Assembly: GCA_026214975.1 (NCBI GenBank)
Contig: CM047805.1
Coordinates: 193,449,620 to 193,513,619, forward strand
DNA from: Gentiana macrophylla
Lineage: Eukaryota > Streptophyta > Magnoliopsida > Gentianales > Gentianaceae
DNA: 64,000 bases
Direction of reading: 5' to 3'
Position numbers and translations under genes: made by a program. Position 1 is the first letter of the stretch. Every line of letters begins with the position of its first letter. Below the pieces are notes generated by a model. It had not been told where the DNA came from. It saw only the letters and a list, made by a program, of their open reading frames with translations, and searched no databases. Shown piece by piece: positions 47,032 to 56,724 of this stretch.

Positions 47032-47709
47032 TGATAGCAATCTGATTGTAGGATCTAGATCAAAGCTTCGACTTTTGTTGATTCAACAATTGACTTTAAG
47101 CTTATACGAATTCAAGCTAGGGTTTTTCCGATCTGATTGTATAAAACGTGGACTATTTGGAAATAAAACGAAAGTAACAACAATAATCAATCTCTGATTA
47201 TTGTCTCGTGATAATCCTATCTCAGAATAATTGAAAGAAACTCCTATCTCTGAAAAGTTTCTTGATTATAAACTAGGGTTTAATCTCCAAAATAATCTGC
47301 CTAATACGTTCATGTTTGACAACTATAAATAGCAAAATAGAAACCTAATTCCTAAGGAAACAAGGCGCCACTTTATCAGCCTTGGGCCTGAATATTAACT
47401 TCCTAATTAAATAAAAAGCCTAATTAAAAATAGCATAATTAAAAGTCCATAAAATATTCAGCAAATATGATTCGCATAAAACGCCCCATACTTGGGCCTT
47501 TTGCACATTAAGCCCAATCAACAATGAATAGACTTAGAGTAGTTGGATCATCGATACTCGAGGCCTCATTCTCCTTTCCAACGTCTTGGACCAGCTTTGC
47601 ATAAGCTTCTCGAGCTTTCTTCTCTTGAAAACGTGTAATAGGTCAATCTCGAACAATAATAGGATCATTGGGCTTGTGAATGCACGGCTGATCATCTTGG
47701 AGTGCATCA
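47032..47709 (-). repeat. 5' LTR of the chromovirus-like element
   Basis: 678 bp, paired with 40857-41561. On the minus strand CTATTTATAG near 47322-47331 is the only TATA-like sequence I see. Confidence 0.9.
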
Positions 47710-47714
47710 TTTTA

Positions 47715-49637
47715 ATATTCTAATGATCGGATAATGACGGTTGTACTATTGCACCCTTTCTGAAAGATTGTTTAAATAACAACCTTGGATCTTGAAATAA
47801 AGATACTCAAGGAGTTACTATCTGATTTAATCAGACCACATCCAACATTGGTTGTTGGGGATTACACTAATAAATACTCCTGAACAAGATCATAAAATCA
47901 ATTCACCCTAAAGCAATGGGAGCATGGTTTAACCATTGACCCGCTGTGATTATATGCAGACTTCACAGTCTTCTAGGGGTGATTGATAACCTATGGTCTT
48001 TTGGAAGGACTGTATAAGATTCTGAAAATAAGAGGTTGGTTTAAAGCCATAAACCTATATATGGATTTTTGGTACTCCAGTTCTGTTCATACTCTTGTAG
48101 AACCACCAGAGTGTCTCAGGCCCAGAGGGAGTAATTGGATCTACATGGAAAAGAGTCAAATGAATGGGAAAGTTTAACTTTCTAAGCAAAGCCAAGTGGT
48201 CTTGGGGGTAATTCCCTGAGAAGTAGAGAGTCAAACAAGGGTGATGCCCTAAAACTTTCTCACCACTCAGCCTTGCTTGACTCTATGGAAAGCAGAAAGA
48301 TTAATAGGGGTGATGCCCTGAAACTTTCTTGCCCAACAATGGAGCTTAGATTCATTCGGAACAGAAGGGTTTTAGCTTAAATCCAATGGCAGATTGACTG
48401 CCTATGCTTATATCCATTGGTGGATTAAAGCAAACCTCTAGGTCATTAAAATCCACATATATTAAATCTGTGAGCTTGACCAAAAGTATTGATGTGTCTT
48501 TTGTAGATTGGAGAATCAATATTGGTAAAATAGTAGACATTAGTGTTAATAAAAGATAACACTACAAGAGTTGGAAACAACATGATGTGTTATCTGAAGT
48601 CAAGAACTGACGAGCCAAAGCTTCTCTGAATCAGATGAGTGGACTATATTCTTAGAATTTGATTCGGTCGAATTCATGAGAACAACTTGTTGGCCGTATC
48701 CCATCCATCTTATTGGCTAAGATGATATAATGCATTTTTGAATGCTAGATTCAACGAGAGGTTTCCTACCCAACCCCTCACGGAATAATTCTCTCAATCT
48801 TCAGATATAGAGAAAATGGGATAGATTCTCTTTTGGATAGAGAAAGTCAGGTTATTAAAAGTCAATAAAAGTCGAGTCTTGTTCGGACGTTGAAAGCAGT
48901 ATAGTGCATCCTCAAGTATCTTGAGAGAACGAGGAATCGTATGCTTTTCCATTCGGGTGCGAACCTGAGTGTCGTTGACTACACTGATACTGATTTTTTA
49001 TCGGATTAAGGATGACCGTGAATCGATCTCAGGATCTGTGTTTACTCATAGTGATGGAGCTATAGTCTGGAGCAATCCAGCACAACCAATTTGACTCTAT
49101 TAGTCAAATACATAGCAACTTTCGTAGCAGCTAAAAAGGCAGTGTGGTTTGAGAAGTTCTTTGTTGGATCAGGAAGTGATTCTAGGTCTCGATGACCCGA
49201 TACCATTTTACTGTGAAAACAGTTGAGAGGTAGCTCATGCAAATGATCTTCGCAATCATAAGAGGTCAAAAGCATATTGAAAGTAAGTACCACATGGTCA
49301 GACAGATTGTGCAAAGAGGCAACGTTTCGGTCCTAAAGAGCGCCTCGAGCCGACAACATGCTGATCAGTTTACCAAGTTGAGTGGCATCTATTGTCACTG
49401 ATAGGCGCTTGGCAGGTATGAAATTCGGAGATATGTCTCATCTGCTTTAGAGAAAGTGGGAGAATGTTGTGGATAGAAAGAATAAGGGTGTGGTTCTTTA
49501 AAAACAATCATTGCTTGTCTTTACGGGCAAGTGGGAGATTGTTAGATATAGTGTGTCTTTACGGTCAAGTGGGAGATTGTTAGATATAGTGTGCCCAAAA
49601 GACAATTATTGCTTGTCCTTACGGGCAAGTGGGAGAT
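47715..49637 (+). other. Internal region of element H, right part, with degenerate RNase H and repeated polypurine tracts
   Basis: It continues H after the chromovirus-like insertion. Near 49060-49400 a broken translation includes VAAKKAVWFEKFF and HIESKYHMVRQIVQRGNVSVLK, typical of the copia RNase H C-terminus, then HADQFTKLSG. From about 49455 to the LTR the polypurine block AAGTGGGAGA appears four times, three of them followed by the start of an LTR-like sequence. The phrase GGGTGATGCCCT recurs near 48240 and 48310. Confidence 0.7.
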
Positions 49638-50146
49638 TTTTGGAAGTAGCGCCCGAAAGACAATTTATGTAATAGTTTTTAGAATTAATAAATGACAGAT
49701 TTATTCTCATCTTATTGTTTGCTTCGTGCTTATAAGTAATACACTGCTGAAAACCCTAAGTCGTATCATATGTAGCCATATAACTTAGTGTGTGTCACAC
49801 ATGAGGATTAATTTTATGGTGATACACTTGAAATGTTAGTCCGTGGTGAAGTAAATCAAAGTATGGGGTCTATTGATTAAACCACCATTAATGCGCCCAG
49901 GACACTTTATGGTGTGACCGTCCTATCCGGACCGTCGACATTGGTTGTCTAAGTGGGGCATTTATATATGATGAGAGTCATATAGGACTGGACTGATTTA
50001 ATCTGCGTTTCTCATATAATTCCGTGATTGGGAAATCTTATTAAATCACAAGATGATCATATATGGATTAACCTTAATCCTGAAGTGATTACAGACTCTT
50101 ACTGGTTTCAAGATAGGGTTTGATGTGTTCGTTAAGGATCGCTAAG
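49638..50146 (+). repeat. Truncated 3' LTR of element H
   Basis: It matches 35562-36074 with only scattered changes, including the first bases (TTTTGG for TGTTGG). It ends at GCTAAG, where Athila element A begins. Confidence 0.88.
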
Positions 50147-50151
50147 AAGCG

Positions 50152-51755
50152 TGATGTAGGTCAACCAAATAATATATTTCACTCCATTTTTATCACATTT
50201 TCGAGAATTATAGCGAAATTTTGCATCAAAAATAACAAATATCGTAGTTATATAATTTATTTCAAAAAATATATAGATATCATAAATTTCCACTAATCAG
50301 AATTAATTTGAGATTTATTTTACTAATTTTGTTATCATATTTACCGGTGGTTTTTCTCATTTTGTTTTATACAGATACACTGTGATGAAATCCTGAAGTC
50401 AAAGCGTAAAACTCGGCAAAATGGCTTTACCAATATCAAAATCTTTTTATTCTACTGGCCAAGATCGAATATTATTAGAAATGATTTGACAAGACCCGGC
50501 ACAGACCGGGTGTATACCGGTCTACGCCGGAATATTTGAAGATTGGGGAAATTTTGAGCATTTAAGACGCATTAAATGAGTCTGACAACCCCTCCACATG
50601 CCAAGATTCCGGCACAAACCGGGGAAATACCGGCGCACGCCGCAAAAACAAGTCTTGAATATTTTTTTCTACTATTCACATACAGAGACGGTTCCTATAT
50701 ATATACCACAACAAAAGGGGAAGAGAAGGCAATAAGTTTTACTCCCATCTTGTAGGCAAGAAAATATAAAGACTCATATAGCAAAAAAATTAGTAATATC
50801 ACATATAAATATTTTTCATCACCATTAACACTTAGAATGTGGACATCAAGTTATGATAGTTGATAAGTATATGCTAGGCCCGTCGGATGCAAATCAGTTG
50901 ATAAACACCAGAGATGCGGGCAAGTTGTATATTACTAATTCGACGTTTGTACCGGTAACATTCTAGTATTATTTTGTATTGTTAATCTGATTATTATGAA
51001 TGCTAATTCTAATAAGTTAGTATTTGTAATAATGAGTAGCTAAACGTGTAACTAGCCAAGACATGTAATTGAACTATTTTGGTCTCTTTTAGTAATCGGA
51101 TGATGATTATGTATTGTATATTTTAAATTTCGATTGTGTTGAAACTTTTTCTACTTATATTGATTGTTAGCCTGTATTGGAGTAATTAACCAATATTAGC
51201 ACACACACACACACACACACACGTAATTGATACCGAACGGAGATTTTAGGTGTGAGAATGAGGTAGAAAAACCGGAAGGTAAAATTGGCCGTTTGACGGA
51301 ATCCTATTTCTTATCCGGGGAATGATTAATTGTACTCGAGAGTTTATCATGTCAAATCATTAGGTTTAGGGCTCTTAAACCAAGGAGGAGGCATAGAACA
51401 ATTTTGTACACTCGTATGAGGGAAAATTGTTAGAATATGAGTACACCGTTTCACACAATTGAATACCCTTAATAGGACGAATTAATCACATTCTAGAAAC
51501 CAAAAGAGACTGTAGATCAATGAAATTGTCTTGGCTAGTACCTTTAATATTAATTGTTAATTTTATTAGTGACATAAAACTATCACCTTTATGATAAAAC
51601 TGTGACTTAGATCAAGATAATAATAACTAATTGGTGTTTAACCACACTTAAAGTTGTATCGTGTTCCCTGAGGAGACGACATTGATTCACCAGATTGGAC
51701 TACAATTTGACCTGGTACACTGCCGGTTAGATTGAACCCCAGTTTTAGGTTATCA
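50152..51755 (+). repeat. 5' LTR of Athila-like element A
   Basis: It starts TGATGTAGGTCAACC and ends near TTAGGTTATCA, a few bases before the primer site. A TATATATATA box lies near 50696. Upstream, two segments (50493-50530 and 50612-50645) repeat a CCGGCACAGACCGG-like unit with CCGG half sites. The body aligns in blocks with the 59225 LTR, for example AAAACCGGAAGGTAAAATTG. Confidence 0.75.
51200..51222. repeat. (AC)n microsatellite
   Basis: About 11 CA units inside the LTR of Athila-like element A. The related LTR lacks it. Confidence 0.95.
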
Positions 51756-51761
51756 AGTTTT

Positions 51762-51779
51762 TGGCGCCGTTGCTGGGGA
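51762..51779 (+). other. Primer binding site of Athila-like element A
   Basis: TGGCGCCGTTGCTGGGGA, one base from the tRNA-Asp complement usually seen in Athila elements (GCCGGGGA). Confidence 0.9.
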
Positions 51780-51951
51780 CACGCCAATTTATTGTGTCTA
51801 TGGTTACTACTTGTATTAGTTCAAAATTCTTGAGGATAAGTCAACACTTTTCTTAATCTCATTTATATCTTTGTTTCTTTGGTACTTACCTCATTGGTAA
51901 GTGGCCGAGTGTTATTTTCTTGATTTCGTGTTATTTTCCATCCTGTAGTTG

Positions 51952-53004
51952 ATGACCCGAAGCGGTAAGGCCCCACTCACTCCTTACAAGCCCGACATAA
52001 ATACTTACGAAAGGCAATTAAGAGTAGAGAATAGACGAGGTCAAACCAGCCAAGGACATCTTGGTGACGGATCTCCTCAAGAATCGTCAAATCGAGGTAC
52101 GGAAATGGCCGAGGCCAGTGATGAAACACCACCTGAACAAGGGCTTGCTCATGCCTAAGGACATGGACAAAACCTCAATAATCCTAATCCATCATTGCAA
52201 AATCTTCCTCCACCACCAATTCCTAATAACCAGAATCCCAATAATCGGAATAACCAAAACCAAAACCAAAATAACCGTAATAATAATAACCCACCAAACC
52301 CAAGACCCATTTGTGACCAAACCCTGAGAAGAAATGAGACCAACAATCCGATTCGTTTACCCAATGATGGAGCAAACAACTTTGAAATAAAATCCCATCT
52401 TTTTGGCTTAATTGACACTAGAGCCCAATTTTTAGGTGAAGATGACGAGGACCCGCATCATTGCCTATATCTTTTTGAAGAATTGTGTAACACGGCCAAA
52501 AGCCAAGGTGCTTATCGTGAATTGACAAGAATGTCAATGTTTCCCTTTTCTTTGAAAGAAAGGGAACGAGATTGGTTTATGTCTCTCCCACATCATTCCT
52601 GGACAAATTGGGAGGACATTCAAACTGAGTTTTTAAAGCAATATTTCACTCCGGGAAGGAATTTGGAGTTGAAGGTCGAAATTGCTAATTTTAGACAAGG
52701 ATCTGGGGAAACACTTGGAAATGCGTGGGAAATATTTAAGAAACTGTTAAGAGCCTGTCCCGATCATGGTTACTCTCTTGACATGCAAATTCAACTTTTC
52801 TGTCGGAAATTGAGAAAAGACTCACGTGCGGATGTTGATCATGCATGTGGTGGTTCTTTAATGATGAGTGAAGCACAAGTTGTTTATGATGCTATCGAGA
52901 AAATTTCTAAGAACAATAGGATGTGGGAAACTGGTTCTAGCACAAGAAAAGTAGCTTTTGTAGGAGAATCGACGTCAAACGCGGAAGTTTTAGCACACTT
53001 GTAA
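51952..53004 (+). pseudogene. Gag of Athila-like element A, one stop, 3' end lost
   Basis: The start ATG at 51952 gives MTRSGKAPLTPYKPDI, matched by MTRSGKASLTPYKPDI in the second Athila copy. A TAA at about 52156 is the only break; the frame then runs on in phase. An Asn-rich stretch (52220-52300) is followed by the gag core: IKSHLFGLIDTRAQFLGEDD, then DWFMSLPHHSWTNWEDI, then FLKQYFTPGRNLELKVEIAN, then DADVDHACGG-like sequence. The frame is cut at 53004 by the Tat fragment. At 351 codons it contains the core but lacks the C-terminal part seen at 62523-63782. Confidence 0.85.
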
Positions 53005-53005
53005 A

Positions 53006-53217
53006 ATCATCTACTACTCAGCCTTCAAAGCCATGAAGTTGAGGGATGAAGACATTATACCGTTATCAACCCCTTTGTTCGGATTCACAGGGCAGGCCAC
53101 CCACCTTGTCGGGTCGATTAACTTACTGACCATGGTAGGAGATGGAGAAAAGGGGCGAACGATGGAAATGACTTATGTCGTAGTTAGGGCCCTATCGGGT
53201 TACAACGCGATATTAGG
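53006..53217 (+). pseudogene. Protease fragment of Tat element B
   Basis: The frame reads IIYYSAFKAMKLRDEDII, then FGFTGQATHLVGS, then SGYNAILG, matching the second half of the Tat A protease. The active-site half is missing on the left because of the fusion with Athila A, and insertion C ends it on the right at 53218. Confidence 0.8.
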
Positions 53218-54600
53218 TTGTTTAGGGTATATTTTACTATATTTTTGGGCTTAATCCCTAAGCAATTTACCTTATTTTTAAGGGAAATAAATGAGAAAAG
53301 CGTCTTTTAACCGTTAAATTCCTATAATGGTTATTGAGGGGTTATAATTTAATTATGAGCAAATATTGAGTTTAAATGTTATTTTGTTACACATTTTATT
53401 ATTATTATTATTCGATGACTTGGTGTAACAACAATTTTGCAGAAAATTAAAAGATATGCTTGGGGATGTTATTAATGGAGAAGATTAATCTCATTCAATC
53501 AAGTGATTTCAAAATAAAGAAGAAAATCGGAGCATTGAAGAGAGGATAAATCAGATCAGATCGAAAGAGTGAAGTGGGGACACGGTATCTGGAAGCGGTG
53601 TGAAAACGCGCGTAAAGGGTAGGCTCGGTCGACCGAGCCATGCTATTCGGTCGACCGAGTGTCTTAAGTCGGTCGACCGAGCCCCGAAGCTGCAAAATCG
53701 ACGCGTTTTTCTAGATCCTTCCTTATGTCGGCGAAACTCCTATATAAGTAGCATCATTCGAACAGAAAAATAGAGAGAGCAGCCGCACTAAATACAAATA
53801 AAAATATGAGTTTCTTTCTTTCAATCTTGCTTGGGAGTTCGAAGATGATTGAAGGCTAAGCATCTTGCGGTGGGACAACGGAGGAAACCAATCAACAACC
53901 ACACCAACTAGATGATTTTTAGCTACATGTTTAGTGAGTAAAAGTTACAGTTTTTCATCAATTGGATATTGTTCTTTATTGTTTATGTTTTATTTGAATC
54001 GAGAGATCGATGCAACTATCTTTTTGATTGAATTTATATGAGAATATTGTTCAAGCTTTGATCTTTTCAATTGATGCAATTAGTTGTAATTCGAGAGATC
54101 GTTTATAATTAATTGAGTCAAGTTTTGGAGACGATCTCATGATCTGGTTTTGCATGCCGTTTAGTTTTGCTTGAGAAATAAAACGAAACCCTAGAATTTG
54201 TTTAAAGGAATTTAATCGAATTCGCGATAGATCATTACTAAAAATCGTATCTTTAACTTGCCATCTAGTTGGGGTTGGGTTGGTTGATTGGTGGATTCCC
54301 GTTGCCTTGCCGTTTCCTTTTAATTACTTGATAAATCGAATAGTTCGTATCAATTTGATTGCTACGCTTAGTTGTTTTAGGAACCCTAGATGTTAATTGT
54401 TATTTTTCTGCAAATTTTCTGTTCCAAGTTACTTTTCATCATCTTAATTACTGTTCATTGTTTTCTTTGTAGTTTAATTAGTTTAAACCCTAGTTGTAGT
54501 TAATAGTCGTGACATAATCGATAGAATAACTGCACCTTAATCCGATAAACATTCGATTCCCTTAGGATGACCCGTTAACACCTTTACTACACCTTAATCC
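53218..54600 (+). repeat. LTR-like insertion C in Tat element B
   Basis: About 1.4 kb unrelated to Tat sequence separates the protease from the RT part. It opens near TTGTTTAGGGTATATTTTACT and its right boundary is uncertain. It has a TATA box (TATATAAG at 53741-53748), AT-rich flanks and a palindrome array upstream of the TATA box, all LTR-like. Near its right end CACCTTAATCCGATAAACAT followed by TCGATTCC occurs twice (about 54533 and 54591). I found no clear target duplication or TG...CA ends, so a solo LTR is likely but not shown. Confidence 0.5.
53625..53680. repeat. Three 12-bp palindromes at 22-bp spacing
   Basis: TCGGTCGACCGA occurs at 53625, 53647 and 53669, exactly 22 bp apart, about 60-115 bp upstream of the TATA box of insertion C. 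The 10-bp spacers differ from each other. Confidence 0.95.
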
Positions 54601-54625
54601 GATAAACATTCGATTCCATAACAGC

Positions 54626-55600
54626 ATGAAGTTTACCACCTGGAACGGCACTCACGAGGTAAAAGGAGATGTGGAAGTTGCAAGGAATTGTAGCTTGGTT
54701 ACGATAAAAGGGAAAGGTGTCGGACAGGTGTTGGTCGAAGAATTAATTCCTGAAGAGGAAAAGGATAAGAGCTGGGTCTCTGTCGATCCGATAGAGAAAG
54801 TTCGCGTGTGGAAAGAGGAAGAAGGCCAAAGGGTCCAGATCGGGAAGTGGATACCACACCCCGACATGCAAGCCTTGATCGACCTTCTTGTCGAATATCG
54901 AGATATGTTTGCTTGGAAGGCCGACGATATGCCAGGCCTATCGGCAGACATAGCAGTGCATCATCTTAATGTCGACCCAAAGAAGAAGCCGATATGGCAG
55001 AAGAAGAGAAACCTCGCCCCCGAGAGGAAAGAGGCGGTGAGAAATGAAGTGGACAAGTTGTTAGTTGCTGGAATCGTCAAGGAAGTATTTTACCCAGACT
55101 GGTTAGCCAATCCAGTCTTGGTTAAGAATCCAGATGGGAGTTGGCGAATGTGTGTGGATTTCACAGATCTAAACAAGGCGTGCCCTAAAGATTCGTATCC
55201 GCTTCCTAAAATTGATCAGTTAGTCGATTCGACGTTGGGTTTCGAGGTCTTCGGCTTTTTAGACGCTTACAGGGGTTATTATCAGATATTTATGGACCCC
55301 CAAGACTCGGAGAAGACCACCTTCATAACAGAGTTCGGTACATTCTGTTTCGTGACAATGCCGTTTGGTCTAAAGAACGCGGGAGCCACTTATCAGAGAA
55401 CGGTCAACAAGATATTCGAGAAAGTGATAGGTCGCAATATGGAGTTCTATGTTGATGATTTGTTGATAAAGAGCAGGTCCATGGGACAGTTTCTTGTCGA
55501 TACCAAAGAGGCTTTCGAGGTGCTCCGGGCTGCGAATATGAACCTCAATCCAAAAATTGCACTTTCGGGGTTCGATCGGGTAAATTTCTGGGCTATATGA
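54626..55600 (+). pseudogene. Reverse transcriptase of Tat element B
   Basis: An open frame of 324 codons from ATG 54626 (MKFTTWNGTHEVKG, the end of the protease-linker region). RT blocks: NPVLVKNPDGSWRMCVDFTD, then FGFLDAYRGYYQIFMD, then MPFGLKNAGATYQRTVNKIF, and an intact catalytic box in FYVDDLLIKS. The frame is lost near 55555, where a small deletion replaces the expected KCTFGV segment by IALSGF. RT and RNase H are thereby separated. Because the RT core itself is unbroken, this is the best-preserved Tat RT in the window. Confidence 0.88.
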
Positions 55601-56160
55601 TATCGAAAGATGGAATTCGAGCTAACCCGGACAAGATTGATGTCCTCAAGAATATGCCGGCACCTCGTAACATCAAAGAAGTATAGCGGTTGATAGGTCG
55701 GATGGCAGCCCTTAACCATTTTTTATCGATATCAGCGCAAAGAGCCCTACCCTTTTTCAAGATATTGAAGAAGGCAATTCCGTTCCAATGGGATGACAAG
55801 TGTCAAAGAGAATTCGAAGACTTGAAGGAATATTTATCTGATTTACCAACTCTTTCTTCACCTCGGGAAGGAGAGAAACTATTGGTATATTTGGCAATCT
55901 GTCAGGAGGCAGTAAGTGCAGTGTTGGTTCGAGAAGGGGAGCATGGACAGGTTCCAGTATATTTTGTGAGTAGGGCACTACATGGAGCAGAGATCAGGTA
56001 TTCACCGGCCGAGAAGTTAGCACTGGGCTTGGTTCACGCATCGAGGAAGTTGAAGCCTTATTTTCAGGCACACCCTATTGCTGTAATAACTGACCAACCT
56101 CTGAAACAGATTTTGGCCAAGCCCGAGACATCGGGTCGATTAGCAAAATAGGTTGTTGAG
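55601..56160 (+). pseudogene. RNase H of Tat element B
   Basis: Coding sense continues in a shifted frame with DGIRANPDKIDVLKNMPA-like sequence, a TAG at 55684-55686, then IGRMAALNHFLSISAQRALP, FQWDDKCQREFEDLK and SPAEKLALGLVHASRKLKPY. A TAG at about 56149 ends the frame, at the position of a TAG in Tat A. Confidence 0.82.
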
Positions 56161-56703
56161 TTAGCTGAGTACGGCGTCGAATTCCTACCTCGTACATCTG
56201 TTAAAGGCCAAGCTCTGGCAGACTTCATTGCCGAGGGATTATCAATTCAGCTAGAGCAAGAGAAACAAGCAACAGAGGAACAATGGACCATCCATGTCGA
56301 CGGAGCATCCGGTAAAGAGGGGGCAGGAGCTGGGTTACTATTGGTCAGTCCGAAGGGAGAGGAATTCCCCTATGCACTTCGATTCGAGTTCAAGGCCACC
56401 AACAACGAGGTAGAGTATGAAGCCATGATTACGGGTTTGAAACTAGCATCCAAGTTAGGGGTCGAGAATCTCCTAGTATATAGCGACTCACAGCTCGTAG
56501 TCAATCACATACGAGGTGAATATGAAGCCAAAGAGGAAACTATGAAGATTTATTTGAAAGTGGTTCAAGGGTTGATATCGAAGTTTAAAACAGTTCGCAT
56601 CGAACAGGTACCTCGAAGCGAAAACAAAAGGGCCGATGCATTATCTAAACTCGCATCGAATTTCAAATCAAAGAGGAAGGTCCTGGTTGAAATGTTAGCA
56701 TAA
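56161..56703 (+). pseudogene. Second (archaeal-type) RNase H of Tat element B
   Basis: It begins near WTIHVDGASGKEGAGAGLLL and continues YALRFEFKATNNEVEYEAM, NLLVYSDSQLVVNHIRGEYE and RADALSKLASNFKS, so catalytic Asp, Glu and Asp are present. The frame is open from the TAG before it to a TAA at about 56701. It is more complete than the Tat A copy. Confidence 0.85.
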
Positions 56704-56724
56704 CGAAGCTACCATGAGATCGAT

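Larger units (their letters stand above)
40857..47709 (-). mobile_element. Chromovirus-like Ty3/gypsy element, nearly complete
   Basis: A 6.85-kb element read leftwards. Its LTRs are 705 bp (40857-41561) and 678 bp (47032-47709), with plus-strand ends TGATAGCAATC and GTGCATCA. A tRNA-Met type primer site lies inside the right LTR, and the tract AAACCGGGAGGGAA lies inside the left one. The flanks TTATA and TTTTA are a likely target duplication with one change. Gag, zinc knuckle, protease, RT, RNase H and integrase are in order, broken by few frameshifts and stops. The Reina or CRM lineage is possible, but I cannot confirm a chromodomain. Confidence 0.9.
35562..50146 (+). mobile_element. Decayed Ty1/copia-type element H, interrupted twice
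   Basis: The element starts TGTTGGAAGTAGCACCCG at 35562 with a complete 5' LTR, a tRNA-Met primer site at 37342 and about 5.4 kb of own internal sequence. It ends in a 3' LTR that begins at 49638 and is cut at about 50146 by Athila A. The two LTR copies agree very closely over the shared 500 bp. A chromovirus-like element occupies 40857-47709. The internal part has no open frame, but a degenerate RNase H C-terminus is recognisable near 49060-49400, which gives the copia assignment. Copies F and G in this window are the same family. Confidence 0.85.
50152..53005 (+). mobile_element. Athila-like Ty3/gypsy element A, 5' half
   Basis: A 1.6-kb LTR, a primer site matching the tRNA-Asp type typical of Athila, and most of the gag core. 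At about 53005 it passes without any LTR into the protease of a Tat element. AAGCG at 50147-50151 may be the left copy of its target duplication. A related copy with the same layout starts at 59225. Confidence 0.82.

Noticed and set aside
53625..53680. Palindromic repeats as a CRISPR-like array
   Set aside because: Only three 12-bp repeats with 10-bp spacers in plant retrotransposon DNA; no cas genes.
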